From NCBI RefSeq assembly GCF_030316885.1, contig NZ_JASZYQ010000001.1, positions 868,001-932,000 of the forward strand: a DNA stretch of 64,000 nt, given 5' to 3'. Below, piece by piece: positions 7,933 through 16,859 of this stretch. Each line of letters starts with the position of its first letter. Position 1 is the first letter of the stretch. This DNA is from Variovorax jilinensis. Lineage in GTDB: Bacteria; Pseudomonadota; Gammaproteobacteria; Burkholderiales; Burkholderiaceae_C. The notes below the pieces were generated by a model. It was given only the letters and a program-made list of their open reading frames with translations. It made no database searches and was not told where the DNA came from. The translations under genes and the position numbers were made by a program.

Positions 7933-9435
7933 ATGACAAGCTCCTTCTCCAATCTTTCCCTGTCCGAACCTCTCGCGCGCGCCGTAGCCGAAATGGGCTA
8001 CGAGACCATGACGCCGATCCAGGAACAGGCCATTCCGGTGGTTCTTTCGGGCCAGGACGTGATGGGTGCGGCGCAGACCGGCACCGGCAAGACCGCGGCC
8101 TTCTCGCTGCCGCTGCTGCAGCGCATGCTCAAGCACGAGAACAGCTCGACCTCCCCGGCGCGCCATCCGGTGCGGGCGCTGGTGCTGCTGCCCACGCGCG
8201 AGCTGGCCGACCAGGTCGCGCAGCAGGTCAAGCTCTACGCCAAGTACACCAACCTGCGCAGCGCGGTGGTGTTCGGCGGCATCGACATGAAGCCGCAGAC
8301 GCTCGAACTCAAGAAGGGCGTCGAGGTGCTGGTTGCCACGCCGGGCCGCCTGCTCGACCACATCGAGGCCAAGAACGCGGTGCTCAACCAGGTCGAGTAC
8401 GTGGTGCTCGACGAAGCCGACCGCATGCTCGACATCGGCTTCCTGCCCGACCTGCAGCGCATCCTGTCCTACCTGCCCAAGCAGCGCACCACGTTGCTGT
8501 TCTCTGCCACCTTCTCGCCCGAGATCAAGCGGCTGGCCGGCAGCTACCTGCAGAACCCGGTGACGATCGAGGTCGCGCGGCCCAACGAGACCGCCTCCAC
8601 GGTCGAGCAGCGCTTCTTCAGCGTCAGCGACGACGACAAGCGGCGCGCGCTCAAGCAGATCATCCGCCAACGCGGCATCACGCAGGCCTTCGTCTTCGTC
8701 AACAGCAAGCTCGGCTGTGCGCGGCTCGCGCGCTCGCTCGAGCGCGAAGGCCTCAAGACCACCGCGCTGCACGGCGACAAGAGCCAGGACGAGCGCCTCA
8801 AGGCGCTGGCCGCCTTCAAGGCCGGCGAGGTCGACCTGCTGGTGGCGACCGACGTCGCGGCGCGCGGCCTCGACATCAAGGACGTGCCCGCGGTCTTCAA
8901 CTTCGACATCCCGTTCAATGCCGAGGACTACGTGCACCGCATCGGCCGCACCGGCCGCGCCGGTGCCTCGGGCCTGGCGGTGAGCTTCGCGAGCGGCGGC
9001 AACGACGTCCGACTCGTGGCCGACATCGAGAAGCTGATCAAGAAGAAGATCGAGCTCGAGGCGATCGAGTTCGACGAAGACCGCCCGCGCGGCCGCATCA
9101 ACGACGGTCGCCGCCACTGGCGCGAAGAGGGAGAGGCCGGCGATGCACGCGACGTGCTCGACACGCTCGACCGTCCGCGCGAGCGCAGCAGCACCGAATC
9201 GCGCCCGGTTCGCAGCACGCGGCCGCACCGCGCGCCCGCGGCATCGCGCGACCCCTTCTTCGAGCAGCCTTACGAGGCACCGGTCGAGCGCGAGGCCACG
9301 CCGGCCTGGGAATCCGCCGCCAAGGCCGCGCCGGCGCGCGGCATCTCGGCCAACATCAAGACCAAGCGCAAGGTGGCAGCCCTGTTCAAGGCCACCACCC
9401 CCGCTGCGCCCAGCACCGAGACCTCGTCGAACTGA
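7933..9435 (+). CDS. rhlE: DEAD-box ATP-dependent RNA helicase, RhlE type
   Basis: A 500-residue helicase with all core motifs: a Q motif (GYETMTPIQEQAIPV, residues 22-36), AQTGTGKT (47-54), PTRELADQV, the DEAD box VLDEADRML, SAT, and HRIGRTGRAG near the end of domain 2. A 120-residue basic, Arg/Pro-rich tail follows and ends with KTKRKVAALFKA, as in the RhlE group of betaproteobacteria. Such proteins unwind short RNA duplexes in ribosome assembly or RNA decay. Start taken at ATG 7933; an in-frame ATG at 7894 would add 13 residues that do not resemble the family. Confidence 0.93.
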   Translation: MTSSFSNLSLSEPLARAVAEMGYETMTPIQEQAIPVVLSGQDVMGAAQTGTGKTAAFSLPLLQRMLKHENSSTSPARHPVRALVLLPTRELADQVAQQVKLYAKYTNLRSAVVFGGIDMKPQTLELKKGVEVLVATPGRLLDHIEAKNAVLNQVEYVVLDEADRMLDIGFLPDLQRILSYLPKQRTTLLFSATFSPEIKRLAGSYLQNPVTIEVARPNETASTVEQRFFSVSDDDKRRALKQIIRQRGITQAFVFVNSKLGCARLARSLEREGLKTTALHGDKSQDERLKALAAFKAGEVDLLVATDVAARGLDIKDVPAVFNFDIPFNAEDYVHRIGRTGRAGASGLAVSFASGGNDVRLVADIEKLIKKKIELEAIEFDEDRPRGRINDGRRHWREEGEAGDARDVLDTLDRPRERSSTESRPVRSTRPHRAPAASRDPFFEQPYEAPVEREATPAWESAAKAAPARGISANIKTKRKVAALFKATTPAAPSTETSSN

Positions 9436-9438
9436 CGA

Positions 9439-10281
9439 TCAGCCGGGTCGCTGCGCCTGCGGGCAGTCGACCTGGATCAGTTCGCGCTGCTGCAGCGTGG
9501 CGCCGATGCGCACCGCGCTGAGGCAGCCGCCCCAGACGCAGCCGGTATCGGTCGACAGCAGATCGGGCCGCGACAGCCAGCCCAGCGTCGACCAGTGGCC
9601 GAAGGCCACCGAGGCGGCCGCGGTGCGCCGGCCCGGCACGTCGAACCACGGCATGAAGCCCGCGGGCGGGGCGCCTGCGCTGTCCTTGGTGTCGAACTCC
9701 ATCACGCCCTCGGCCGAGCAGAAGCGCAGCCGGGTCAGCGCGTTGACGATGACGCGAAGCCGGGCGCTGCCCGTGAGCGCATCGCTCCATTGCGCGGGCT
9801 CGTCGCCGTACATCGTCTGAAGGAAATCGCCCAGCGCGGGCCCGCGAAGCACCGACTCGACTTCGTCCGCGCGCGCCCGCACGTCGCCCACGCTCCATTG
9901 CGGCAGTACGCCCGCATGCACCATCAGCAGGTCGGCGCCGGCCACGCTGCGATGCAGTGCCATGTGCTGGTGGCGCAGCCAGTCGAGCATGGCCGCGGCA
10001 TCGGGCGCATCGAGGACGGCCGCCATCGTGTCCTTGCGTCCGCGCCTGCGCACGCCGTGCGCGACCCCGAGCAGGTGCAGGTCGTGGTTGCCGAGCAGGC
10101 TGCTCGCGGACGCGCCCAGCCGTTGCACGCGGCGCAGCACGGCGGCCGACGCCGGACCGCGATTGACGAGGTCGCCGAGCAGCACGAGCGTGTCGCGGCT
10201 GGCCGAGAAGTCGATGCGGTCGAGCAGACGGCCCAGGGGTTCGTCGCAGCCCTGCACGTCGCCGATCAAGTAAAGTGCCAT
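9439..10281 (-). CDS. apaH: Symmetrical bis(5'-nucleosyl)-tetraphosphatase
   Basis: A 280-residue calcineurin-fold phosphoesterase that hydrolyses Ap4A to two ADP. The metal-binding motifs are GDVQGC at residues 7-12, LLGDLVNRGP, LLGNHDLHLL and the later MVHAGVLPQW and FGHWS. Length fits ApaH. It converges with the helicase gene, with 3 bp between the stop codons. Its start codon overlaps the first possible ATG of the divergent membrane-protein gene, so its promoter must lie within or beyond that neighbour. Cytoplasmic. Confidence 0.95.
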   Translation of the reverse strand: MALYLIGDVQGCDEPLGRLLDRIDFSASRDTLVLLGDLVNRGPASAAVLRRVQRLGASASSLLGNHDLHLLGVAHGVRRRGRKDTMAAVLDAPDAAAMLDWLRHQHMALHRSVAGADLLMVHAGVLPQWSVGDVRARADEVESVLRGPALGDFLQTMYGDEPAQWSDALTGSARLRVIVNALTRLRFCSAEGVMEFDTKDSAGAPPAGFMPWFDVPGRRTAAASVAFGHWSTLGWLSRPDLLSTDTGCVWGGCLSAVRIGATLQQRELIQVDCPQAQRPG

Positions 10282-10303
10282 GTTCCCATTCTCTCCCCCC
10301 TTC

Positions 10304-11617
10304 ATGGATGTCTTCCTGCTGGCCTTGCTGACCACGCTCAACGCGTTGTTCGCAATGTCCGAAATGGCCCTCTCGGTCAGCCGCCGCGCGCGCCTCGCGG
10401 CCTTGGCCGAAACCGGTGATGCAGGTGCCGCCGCGGCGCTCAAGCTGATGGAGGATCCGACTCAGTTTCTCTCGAGCGTGCAGATCGGCATCACGTCGAT
10501 CGGCATGCTGAGCGGCATCGTCGGCGAAGCCGCCTTCGCCGAGCCGCTGGCCGTGGTGATGCACGGATGGGGGCTGGGAGAAGGCACCGCGAGCATCGTG
10601 TCGACCGCGGTGGTCGTGACCTGCATCACCTTCTTCACGATCATCTTCGGCGAGCTGGTGCCCAAGCGCATCGGCCAGCTCTATCCGGAATCGGTGGCGC
10701 GCTACGTGGCGCGGCCGATGCGCGGTCTCGCCACCGCGGCGAAGCCCTTCGTGCTGCTGCTCTCGGGCGTCACCGCGGCCACGCTGAAGCTGCTGCGCAT
10801 CGACTCGAACACGGCCCGCACCGTGACCGAGGAAGAGATCTCGGCCAGCCTCGAGGAGGGCGTGGACGCCGGCGTGATCGAGATGCACGAGCACCAGATG
10901 GTGCGCAACGTGTTCCATCTCGACGACCGTCGCCTGAGCTCGCTGATGATCCCGCGCGCCGACATCGAGTGGCTCGACGCCGCATGGAGCGTGGCCGAGA
11001 GCCTGCAGAAGGTGTCGGCAGCCGGCGCCCTGAACCTCGTGCACTCGTGGTACCCCGTGTGCCGCGGATCGCTCGACGACGTGGTCGGCGTGATCAGTGT
11101 GGCCCACCTGCTGCGCCTCGGGCCCGCGCACGAGGGCACCATCGAACAGGCGGCCCAGGGGGCCGTGTTCGTGCCCGAGACGCTGACCGGCATGGAGCTG
11201 CTCGAACAGTTCCGCTCGCAGGCCGGCCGGCTGGTCTTCGTGGTCGACGAATACGGCGTGGTGCAGGGCCTCATGACGCCGCGCGACCTGCTCGAGGCCA
11301 TCACGGGCGAACTGCAGGTGGCCACCCATGCCGAGGCCTGGGCGCGCGAGCGGCCCGACGGCGTCTGGGAGCTCGATGGCCTGATGCCGGTGTCGGAGCT
11401 GCGCGCGCGCCTCGGCATCCGCGAGCTCCCCGACGAGGACCGCGACCGCTACAACACGGTCGCGGGGCTGCTGATGCTGGTCTCGGGCCATCTGCCCGAG
11501 GTCGGCGAGCGCATCGACTGCGCGGGCTGGTGCTTCGAGGTGGCGGCGCTCGAGGGCAAGCGCATCGATCGCGTGCTGGCCTACCCCGACGCCGGCGCGG
11601 CCGACCTGGCGCCCTGA
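10304..11617 (+). CDS. CNNM/CorC (HlyC-type) family membrane protein with CBS domains
   Basis: About 437 residues. The N-terminal DUF21/CNNM domain starts MDVFLLALLTTLNALFAMSEMAL and contains several membrane helices through about residue 170, with TEEEISASLEEGVDAGVIE marking its end. Two CBS-type segments follow (SLMIPRADIEWLD and FVVDEYGVVQGLMTPRDLLEAI), then a CorC/HlyC C-terminal domain. Family members are linked to magnesium or cobalt efflux and are often mislabelled hemolysins. I place the start at ATG 10304 because family alignments begin there; ATG 10280 is in frame and would overlap the apaH start codon. Confidence 0.9.
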   Translation: MDVFLLALLTTLNALFAMSEMALSVSRRARLAALAETGDAGAAAALKLMEDPTQFLSSVQIGITSIGMLSGIVGEAAFAEPLAVVMHGWGLGEGTASIVSTAVVVTCITFFTIIFGELVPKRIGQLYPESVARYVARPMRGLATAAKPFVLLLSGVTAATLKLLRIDSNTARTVTEEEISASLEEGVDAGVIEMHEHQMVRNVFHLDDRRLSSLMIPRADIEWLDAAWSVAESLQKVSAAGALNLVHSWYPVCRGSLDDVVGVISVAHLLRLGPAHEGTIEQAAQGAVFVPETLTGMELLEQFRSQAGRLVFVVDEYGVVQGLMTPRDLLEAITGELQVATHAEAWARERPDGVWELDGLMPVSELRARLGIRELPDEDRDRYNTVAGLLMLVSGHLPEVGERIDCAGWCFEVAALEGKRIDRVLAYPDAGAADLAP

Positions 11618-11738
11618 GCAGGGCTTTGAAGTCCAGCCGTGTGGCCGGCTGGCTGCTGCCGTTGCCTGACAGCGAAGCGCCCGCGCAGGCCTCCTATACT
11701 GGCCCGCCCCAGCCCCCCAGCCTGCCCAGGAGACCGCC

Positions 11739-12872
11739 ATGACCCTTCCCGCCACCACGCTGCAGATCCACTCCCTCGTGAGCCGCCAGGGCGAGCTCAC
11801 GCTCTCGCTGGCCGAAGTGCCGCTCGCGCCTCCGGGGGCCGACGAGGTGGTCGTGCGCGTCGAGGCAGCGCCGATGAACCCTTCCGACCTCGGCCTGCTG
11901 TTCGGCGCCGCCGACCTCGGCACGGTAGTGGCTTCGGGGACCGCGAGCCGCCCGGTGGTGGTCGCGAAGGTTCCGCAAGCGGCGCTGAAGAGCATGGCGG
12001 CACGGCTCGACCAGCCGATGCCGGTGGGCAACGAAGGTGCCGGCACCGTGGTGGCAGCCGGCAGCTCGCCCGCGACGCAGGCGCTGCTGGGGCGCACCGT
12101 GGCAGTGCTCGGCGGCGCCATGTACACGCAGTACCGCACGATCGCCGCGGCCCAGTGCCTGCCGCTGCCCGAGGGCACGACGGCGGCCGAAGGCGCCTCG
12201 GCCTTCGTCAATCCGCTGACCGCGCTCGGCATGGTCGAGACGATGCGGCGCGAAGGACACAAGGCGCTGGTGCACACCGCGGCGGCCTCCAACCTCGGCC
12301 AGATGCTCAACCGCATCTGCATCGCCGACGGCGTCGGCCTCGTGAACATCGTGCGCCGCCAGGAGCAGGCCGAACTGCTGCGCGGCCTCGGCGCCGTGCA
12401 CGTCTGCGATGCCAGTGCGCCCGACTTCATGGCGACGCTGGTCGAGGCCCTGGTCGCCACCGGCGCCACGCTGGCCTTCGATGCCATCGGCGGCGGCAAG
12501 CTCGCGGGGCAGATCCTCACGGCGATGGAGGTCGCGCTCAACCGGACCGCCACCGAGTACAGCCGCTATGGATCGACCACCCACAAGCAGGTCTACATCT
12601 ACGGAGGCCTCGACCGCGGGCCGACCGAGTTCGCGCGCAATTTCGGCATGACCTGGGGCATGGGCGGCTGGCTGCTGTTCCCCTTCCTGCAGAAGATCGG
12701 GCCCGAAGGGCAGGCGCGGCTCAGGGCGCGCGTGGCGGCCGAGCTCAAGACCACCTTCGCGAGCCGCTACACGAGCGAGGTCTCGATGGCCGAGGCGCTC
12801 ACGCCCGAGCGCATCGCGGTGTATTCGCGCCACGCCACGGGCGAAAAGTACCTGCTCAATCCCGCCAGGTAG
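11739..12872 (+). CDS. Zinc-type alcohol dehydrogenase/quinone oxidoreductase-like (MDR) protein
   Basis: A 377-residue medium-chain dehydrogenase/reductase. The N-terminal GroES-like part has VVRVEAAPMNPSDLGLLFG and VGNEGAGTVVAAG. The nucleotide-binding part has ALVHTAAASNLGQML and FDAIGGGKLAGQIL. The cysteine lobe for structural zinc is absent, so it is likely a zinc-independent NADPH-dependent quinone or enoyl reductase. An AGGAGA site precedes the ATG by 6 bp. It is a single gene between the CorC-type gene and a convergent membrane-protein gene. Substrate unknown. Confidence 0.87.
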   Translation: MTLPATTLQIHSLVSRQGELTLSLAEVPLAPPGADEVVVRVEAAPMNPSDLGLLFGAADLGTVVASGTASRPVVVAKVPQAALKSMAARLDQPMPVGNEGAGTVVAAGSSPATQALLGRTVAVLGGAMYTQYRTIAAAQCLPLPEGTTAAEGASAFVNPLTALGMVETMRREGHKALVHTAAASNLGQMLNRICIADGVGLVNIVRRQEQAELLRGLGAVHVCDASAPDFMATLVEALVATGATLAFDAIGGGKLAGQILTAMEVALNRTATEYSRYGSTTHKQVYIYGGLDRGPTEFARNFGMTWGMGGWLLFPFLQKIGPEGQARLRARVAAELKTTFASRYTSEVSMAEALTPERIAVYSRHATGEKYLLNPAR

Positions 12873-12942
12873 CGTCGGCCCACCAATCATCCTCCGGCCT
12901 GAACCAGGCGTGCCGGCCGGCTACGCGACCTGGGCCTGCGCC

Positions 12943-13608
12943 TCAGCTTCTGACCGCGCTGTCGGCCGGCCGTGCAGGCAGTCGCGCAGAGAGCGCCGCG
13001 AGTTGCCGATCGTGCGGGCGCGAGAGCAGCAACAGCGCCGCGATCGCACCGATCAGCGCCATGAACATGTCCGATTGCGTGTCCCACGGATCGCCCTGGG
13101 TGCCGAGGAACTCGTCGGCGCCCTGACCCATTGCGAGGGCGGCGCCCCATTCGATCAGCTCGTAGCTCGCGCTGATCGCCAGCACGATGCACACGACCAC
13201 GAAGGCCAGCATCCGGCGTCCGCGCACGTAGTCGCCGCGCAGCAGGATCTCGCGTGCCGCGATCGCAGGCACCAGCCCCTGCATGAAGTGGCCGATCTTG
13301 TCGTAGGGATTGCGGTGAAGCTGCAGCAGCTCCTGCAGCCAGAAGCCCAGCGGCACGCGGGCATAGCTGTAGGCGCCGCCGAGCATCAGCACGCCGCAGT
13401 GGACGAAGACCAGTGCATAGAGCAGCGGCGTGAGCGGATAGCGGCCGTGCGTGAACCACAGCAGCGGCAGCACGATCAGCACCGGCGCCACCTCCATCCA
13501 CCAGGTGGCGCGGTCGTACGGGCGCAGGCCCGAGAGCACGAGCAGCGCGATGAGCACCGCCGAGGCGAGGAGGAGCGCGGTGGGCGCCGTGTGGCGTTGG
13601 ACGGGCAT
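12943..13608 (-). CDS. DUF2238 (YjdF-type) inner-membrane protein
   Basis: A 221-residue integral membrane protein with about six hydrophobic helices. The middle has LQELLQLHRNPYDKIGHFMQGLVPAIAAREILLR and the later ASYELIEWGAAL and GDPWDTQSDMFMALIGA, which are the conserved polar segments of the DUF2238/YjdF family. The acidic and histidine residues in these loops (DKIGHF, ELIEW, WDTQSD) are well kept, which suggests a functional core although no activity is known for the family. It is separated from the M20 amidohydrolase upstream by 55 bp and may share its transcript. Confidence 0.85.
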   Translation of the reverse strand: MPVQRHTAPTALLLASAVLIALLVLSGLRPYDRATWWMEVAPVLIVLPLLWFTHGRYPLTPLLYALVFVHCGVLMLGGAYSYARVPLGFWLQELLQLHRNPYDKIGHFMQGLVPAIAAREILLRGDYVRGRRMLAFVVVCIVLAISASYELIEWGAALAMGQGADEFLGTQGDPWDTQSDMFMALIGAIAALLLLSRPHDRQLAALSARLPARPADSAVRS

Positions 13609-13663
13609 GTGGCGGCTGAAGGTGCGGTGGACCCGCGAGTATCGCGGAGCCGGCCGCCCCGCC

Positions 13664-14839
13664 TCATGCCGCCAGGAAGCGCTCTGCCAGCAAGACCCAG
13701 TAGGCCGACCCGATTGCCACGTTGGCATCGTTGAAGTCGTAGCCCGGGTTGTGCACCATGCAGGCGCCGGCACTGTCGCCGTCGCCGTTGCCGATGAAGA
13801 GGTAGCTGCCCGGCACGCGCTCGAGCATGAAGGCGAAGTCCTCGCTGCCCGGCAGCGCCGGACCCTGCAGCTCGACCTGGTCGGCGCCGACCAGCTCGAG
13901 CGCCACCTTGCGCGCGAAGTCGGTCTCGGCGGGCGTGTTGACCAGCACTGCGTAGCCGGGGCGCCAGTCGATGCGGGCCGTGACGCCGAAGCTCTCGGCC
14001 TGCGCAGCAATCACCGTCTTGACGCGCTGTTCCAGCCTGGCGCGCACCTCGCGGTCGAGCGCTCGAATGCTGATCTCGAGCGTCGCGCTCTGCGGGATCA
14101 CGTTGTTGGCCTTGCCCGCATGCAGCGCGCCGACCGTGACCACCGCCATCTGCAGCGGATCGATGTTGCGCGAGACCACGGTCTGCAGCGCCATCACGAT
14201 GCTCGCGGCCGCCACCACCGGATCGGCTGCGCGATGCGGCATCGCGCCATGGCCGCCGACGCCCGTGAGCGTGACGGTGGCGTAGTCCGACGAGGCCATC
14301 GCCGCACCTTCTCGCAGCACCAGCCGACCCTGCGGCATGCCGGGCATGTTGTGCATGGCAAATACCGCGTCGCAGGGATAGCGCTCGAACAGGCCGTCCT
14401 CCATCATGCGCAGCGCGCCGCCGCCGCCTTCCTCGGCCGGCTGGAAGATCAGGTTCAGCGTGCCCGAGAAGCGGCCGTGCTCTGCCAGGTGGTGCGCCGC
14501 GGCCAGCAGCATCGCGGTGTGGCCGTCGTGCCCGCAGGCATGCATCACGCCCGCATGGCTGCTTGCGTAGTGCAGGCCGGTGGCTTCGTCGATCGGCAGC
14601 GCGTCCATGTCGGCGCGCACGCCGAGCCGCTTCGTGCCGTCGCCGCGCACCAGCTGGCCCACCAGGCCCGTGCCGCCGAGGCCGCGCTGCACCTGGTAGC
14701 CCCAGGCCTGCAGCTTCTCGGCCACAAGGGCCGAGGTACGGTGCTCGTCGAAGGCCAGTTCGGGATGGCGGTGGATGTCGCGGCGCAGGTCGATGAACTC
14801 GTCGGCCTGGCCATGGAGGCGGTCCAGTAGTGCGCTCAT
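13664..14839 (-). CDS. M20 family metallopeptidase/amidohydrolase
   Basis: A 391-residue enzyme of the aminoacylase/hippurate hydrolase group. Visible motifs are RRDIHRHPELAFDEHRTS near the start, the metal site HACGHDGHTAMLL, PAEEGGGG with the catalytic Glu pair, MHNMPGMPQG, and the C-terminal PGSEDFAFMLE and HNPGYDFND. The family removes acyl groups from N-acyl amino acids or similar amides using two metal ions. It lies 10 bp downstream of a Bug-type binding protein, and a divergent LysR gene follows. Together they suggest uptake and deacylation of an acylated compound. Cytoplasmic, as no signal peptide is seen. Confidence 0.92.
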   Translation of the reverse strand: MSALLDRLHGQADEFIDLRRDIHRHPELAFDEHRTSALVAEKLQAWGYQVQRGLGGTGLVGQLVRGDGTKRLGVRADMDALPIDEATGLHYASSHAGVMHACGHDGHTAMLLAAAHHLAEHGRFSGTLNLIFQPAEEGGGGALRMMEDGLFERYPCDAVFAMHNMPGMPQGRLVLREGAAMASSDYATVTLTGVGGHGAMPHRAADPVVAAASIVMALQTVVSRNIDPLQMAVVTVGALHAGKANNVIPQSATLEISIRALDREVRARLEQRVKTVIAAQAESFGVTARIDWRPGYAVLVNTPAETDFARKVALELVGADQVELQGPALPGSEDFAFMLERVPGSYLFIGNGDGDSAGACMVHNPGYDFNDANVAIGSAYWVLLAERFLAA

Positions 14840-14849
14840 GCGGGGTTCC

Positions 14850-15830
14850 TCATTGCGGTTGCAGGTTGATCGATTTCGCGATCGCGCGGTAGCGGGCGGT
14901 CTCGCTCTCGTAGAACTTTGCCGCCTCGGCCAGCGACATCGGCGGCGCCGCGAGCTGCGTCTGGGCAGCCAGCTGGGCACGGACGTTCGGGTCCTTCAAC
15001 GTGGCGCCGATGGCATCGTGCAGCCGCTGCACGACCGGCTCGGGCGTGGTCTTCGGCACCATGAAGCCGCTCCAGATCTGGAACGCGAAATCCTTCAGCT
15101 CCTTGCCCTCGCTCACGGTCGGCAGGTTCTTGAGCAGCTCCGAGCGCCTGGCGCCGAGCTGGCCGATGACCTTGAGCCGGCCCTGCTCGGCCATGGCGCC
15201 CATGCCGGCACTGTAGACCAGCACCGCGAAATCGACCTGGCTGCCGCCGATGTCCTGCAGCAGCGGCGCGTTGCCCTTGTAGGGTGCGTGAATCAGCTGG
15301 ATGCCGGCGCGGCGCTGCACGTCCTCGAGGATCAGGTGGTAGAGCGAGCCGACGCCGACGCTGCCGTAGGTGAGCGGCTTGTCGGCCGACTTGCGCGCCA
15401 GCGCGATCAGCTCGTCCATGCTGTTGGCCGGCAGGTCCTTGCGCGCCACCACCACCATGACCGCATCGGTCACCGGATGCACCAGGCGGAAGTCCTCGGC
15501 CTTGAGCTTGACCGCGGCGTTGGCGAGCGGCGCGAGGATGACCTCGTTGGGCGAACCCTGGAACAGGTAGTAGCCGTCCGCCGGCGCCGCCAGCACCTTC
15601 TGCGCCGCCAGCGCGCCGGCCACGCCGCCGAGGTTCTCGACGATCACCTGCTGGCCGAGCTCCTTGCCGAGCGGCACCGTGAAGATGCGCGCGGCCGCGT
15701 CGGAGGGCCCTCCCGCCGGGTAGGGCACCATCAGCGACACGGGCTTGTTCGGGTAACCCTGGGCACAGGCGGCGGCTGCGGCCAGCAGCAACAGGCCGGC
15801 GGCGATCGAACGTTGGATCAGCGGCTTCAT
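14850..15830 (-). CDS. Bug family (TctC-like) tripartite tricarboxylate transporter substrate-binding protein
   Basis: A 326-residue periplasmic protein with a signal peptide (MKPLIQRSIAAGLLLLAAAAACAQ). The mature start, YPNKPVSLMVPYPAGGPSD, is the hallmark of Bug proteins, and APYKGNAPLLQDIGG and the ending LAEAAKFYESETARYRAI complete the family pattern. Bug proteins bind small carboxylates or related molecules and are very abundant in Burkholderiales. No TctAB permease is beside it; it sits directly before an M20 amidohydrolase. Start at ATG 15830 with GGAG upstream. The ligand is probably related to the amidohydrolase substrate, by inference. Confidence 0.93.
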   Translation of the reverse strand: MKPLIQRSIAAGLLLLAAAAACAQGYPNKPVSLMVPYPAGGPSDAAARIFTVPLGKELGQQVIVENLGGVAGALAAQKVLAAPADGYYLFQGSPNEVILAPLANAAVKLKAEDFRLVHPVTDAVMVVVARKDLPANSMDELIALARKSADKPLTYGSVGVGSLYHLILEDVQRRAGIQLIHAPYKGNAPLLQDIGGSQVDFAVLVYSAGMGAMAEQGRLKVIGQLGARRSELLKNLPTVSEGKELKDFAFQIWSGFMVPKTTPEPVVQRLHDAIGATLKDPNVRAQLAAQTQLAAPPMSLAEAAKFYESETARYRAIAKSINLQPQ

Positions 15831-15888
15831 GGAGCTCCTCGATGACGTGGGGGTGGATCGCATGCTAGGAGCACCGGCTGCGAACATC

Positions 15889-15936
15889 CAATGCATTGTT
15901 GTGCGCGTTACCATTCTTTCAATGCATGCATGAAAG
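15889..15936. promoter_or_regulatory. Twin ATGCAT palindromes in LysR/Bug intergenic region
   Basis: The 115-bp divergent gap holds CAATGCATTG (15889-15898, perfect palindrome) and, 33 bp further centre to centre, ATGCATGCAT (15922-15931) flanked by CTTTC at 15916-15920 and GAAAG at 15932-15936. The spacing is near three helical turns. Both lie just upstream of the LysR start, the usual place for a LysR recognition and activation site pair. Function is inferred. Confidence 0.45.
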
Positions 15937-15945
15937 GCCGCCGCC

Positions 15946-16830
15946 ATGACGCTGGTTCAACTCAGGCACCTCATCTCTCTGGCCGAGAGCGGGTCCTTCA
16001 GCAAGTCGGCACAGGCCATGTGCATCACGCAACCGGCCTTCAGCCGCAGCATCCGCGCGCTCGAGGACGAGCTCGGTGCGCCGCTGTTCGATCGCATCGG
16101 CCGCCGCAGCGAGCTCACGCCTCTCGGCCGCGACGTGGTGGTGCGCGCAGGCCAGCTGGTGCTGGAGGCCGGCGAGCTGCGCGACAGCGCGCGCCGCATG
16201 CACGAGGGGCAGGGCGGTGCGATCCGCATCGGCATGGGCTCGGGCCCCGGCGCGATGCTCATGACCCCGCTGCTGATGCACATGGCGAAGCACCATCCCA
16301 AGGTGCGCGTGACGGTGGCGCGCGGTGCCACCGAGCTGCTGACCCAGGCCCTGCGCGCGCGCACGCTCGATGCGCTGGTGGTGGACGCCCGCTCGCTGGT
16401 GCCCGGTGTCGATCTGGAGATCGACACCTTCTGCGAGATGCGCGGCGTCTTCATGTGCCGCAAGGGGCATCCGCTGGCTCGCAAGCGCAGCGCCATCCGC
16501 TTCGATGCGCTGAAGCCCTATCCGATCGCATCGACGCCCCTGAGCGACGAGGTGGCGCGCAGCCTGGTCGAGGCCTATGGCCCGGACGCCCATCCGGCGC
16601 AGTGCGTGACGCTGCAATGCGAGGAACTGGCGAGTCTGGTCGACGTGGCGCGCAGCAGCGATGCGGTGCTGCTCGCGATCAGGGCCGCGGCGCCCGATCT
16701 CGTCGAGCTGAAGCTGCAGTCCGCACACCTGCGGGTGGCGCGCTTCGGGCTGGTGACGCTGCGGCGGCGCACGCAGGCACCTGGCCTTGCGATCGTGCGC
16801 GAGCTGATGCGGCAGCTGATGCACGACTGA
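15946..16830 (+). CDS. LysR family transcriptional regulator
   Basis: A 294-residue regulator. The helix-turn-helix is at the N-terminus: LRHLISLAESGSFSKSAQA, ITQPAFSRSIRALEDELGA and PLFDRIGRRSELTPLGRDV. The effector domain follows with GSGPGAMLMTPLLMHMAKHHPKVRV. It is divergent from the Bug/M20 pair, and two palindromes lie between, so it most likely controls that pair in response to the transported ligand. Ends 30 bp from the converging broken LuxR gene. Confidence 0.92.
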   Translation: MTLVQLRHLISLAESGSFSKSAQAMCITQPAFSRSIRALEDELGAPLFDRIGRRSELTPLGRDVVVRAGQLVLEAGELRDSARRMHEGQGGAIRIGMGSGPGAMLMTPLLMHMAKHHPKVRVTVARGATELLTQALRARTLDALVVDARSLVPGVDLEIDTFCEMRGVFMCRKGHPLARKRSAIRFDALKPYPIASTPLSDEVARSLVEAYGPDAHPAQCVTLQCEELASLVDVARSSDAVLLAIRAAAPDLVELKLQSAHLRVARFGLVTLRRRTQAPGLAIVRELMRQLMHD

Positions 16831-16859
16831 GCGCGTGCGACTCGAAACCGGGCCTGGCC

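Noticed and set aside
10304..11617. Annotation of the CBS/CorC protein as a hemolysin
   Set aside because: The DUF21-CBS-CorC layout is that of ion-handling membrane proteins; no toxin feature is seen.
9386..12553. A 1055-codon minus-strand open frame across apaH, CorC-type and MDR genes
   Set aside because: Shadow of three well-supported genes; no family motif and no plausible start site.
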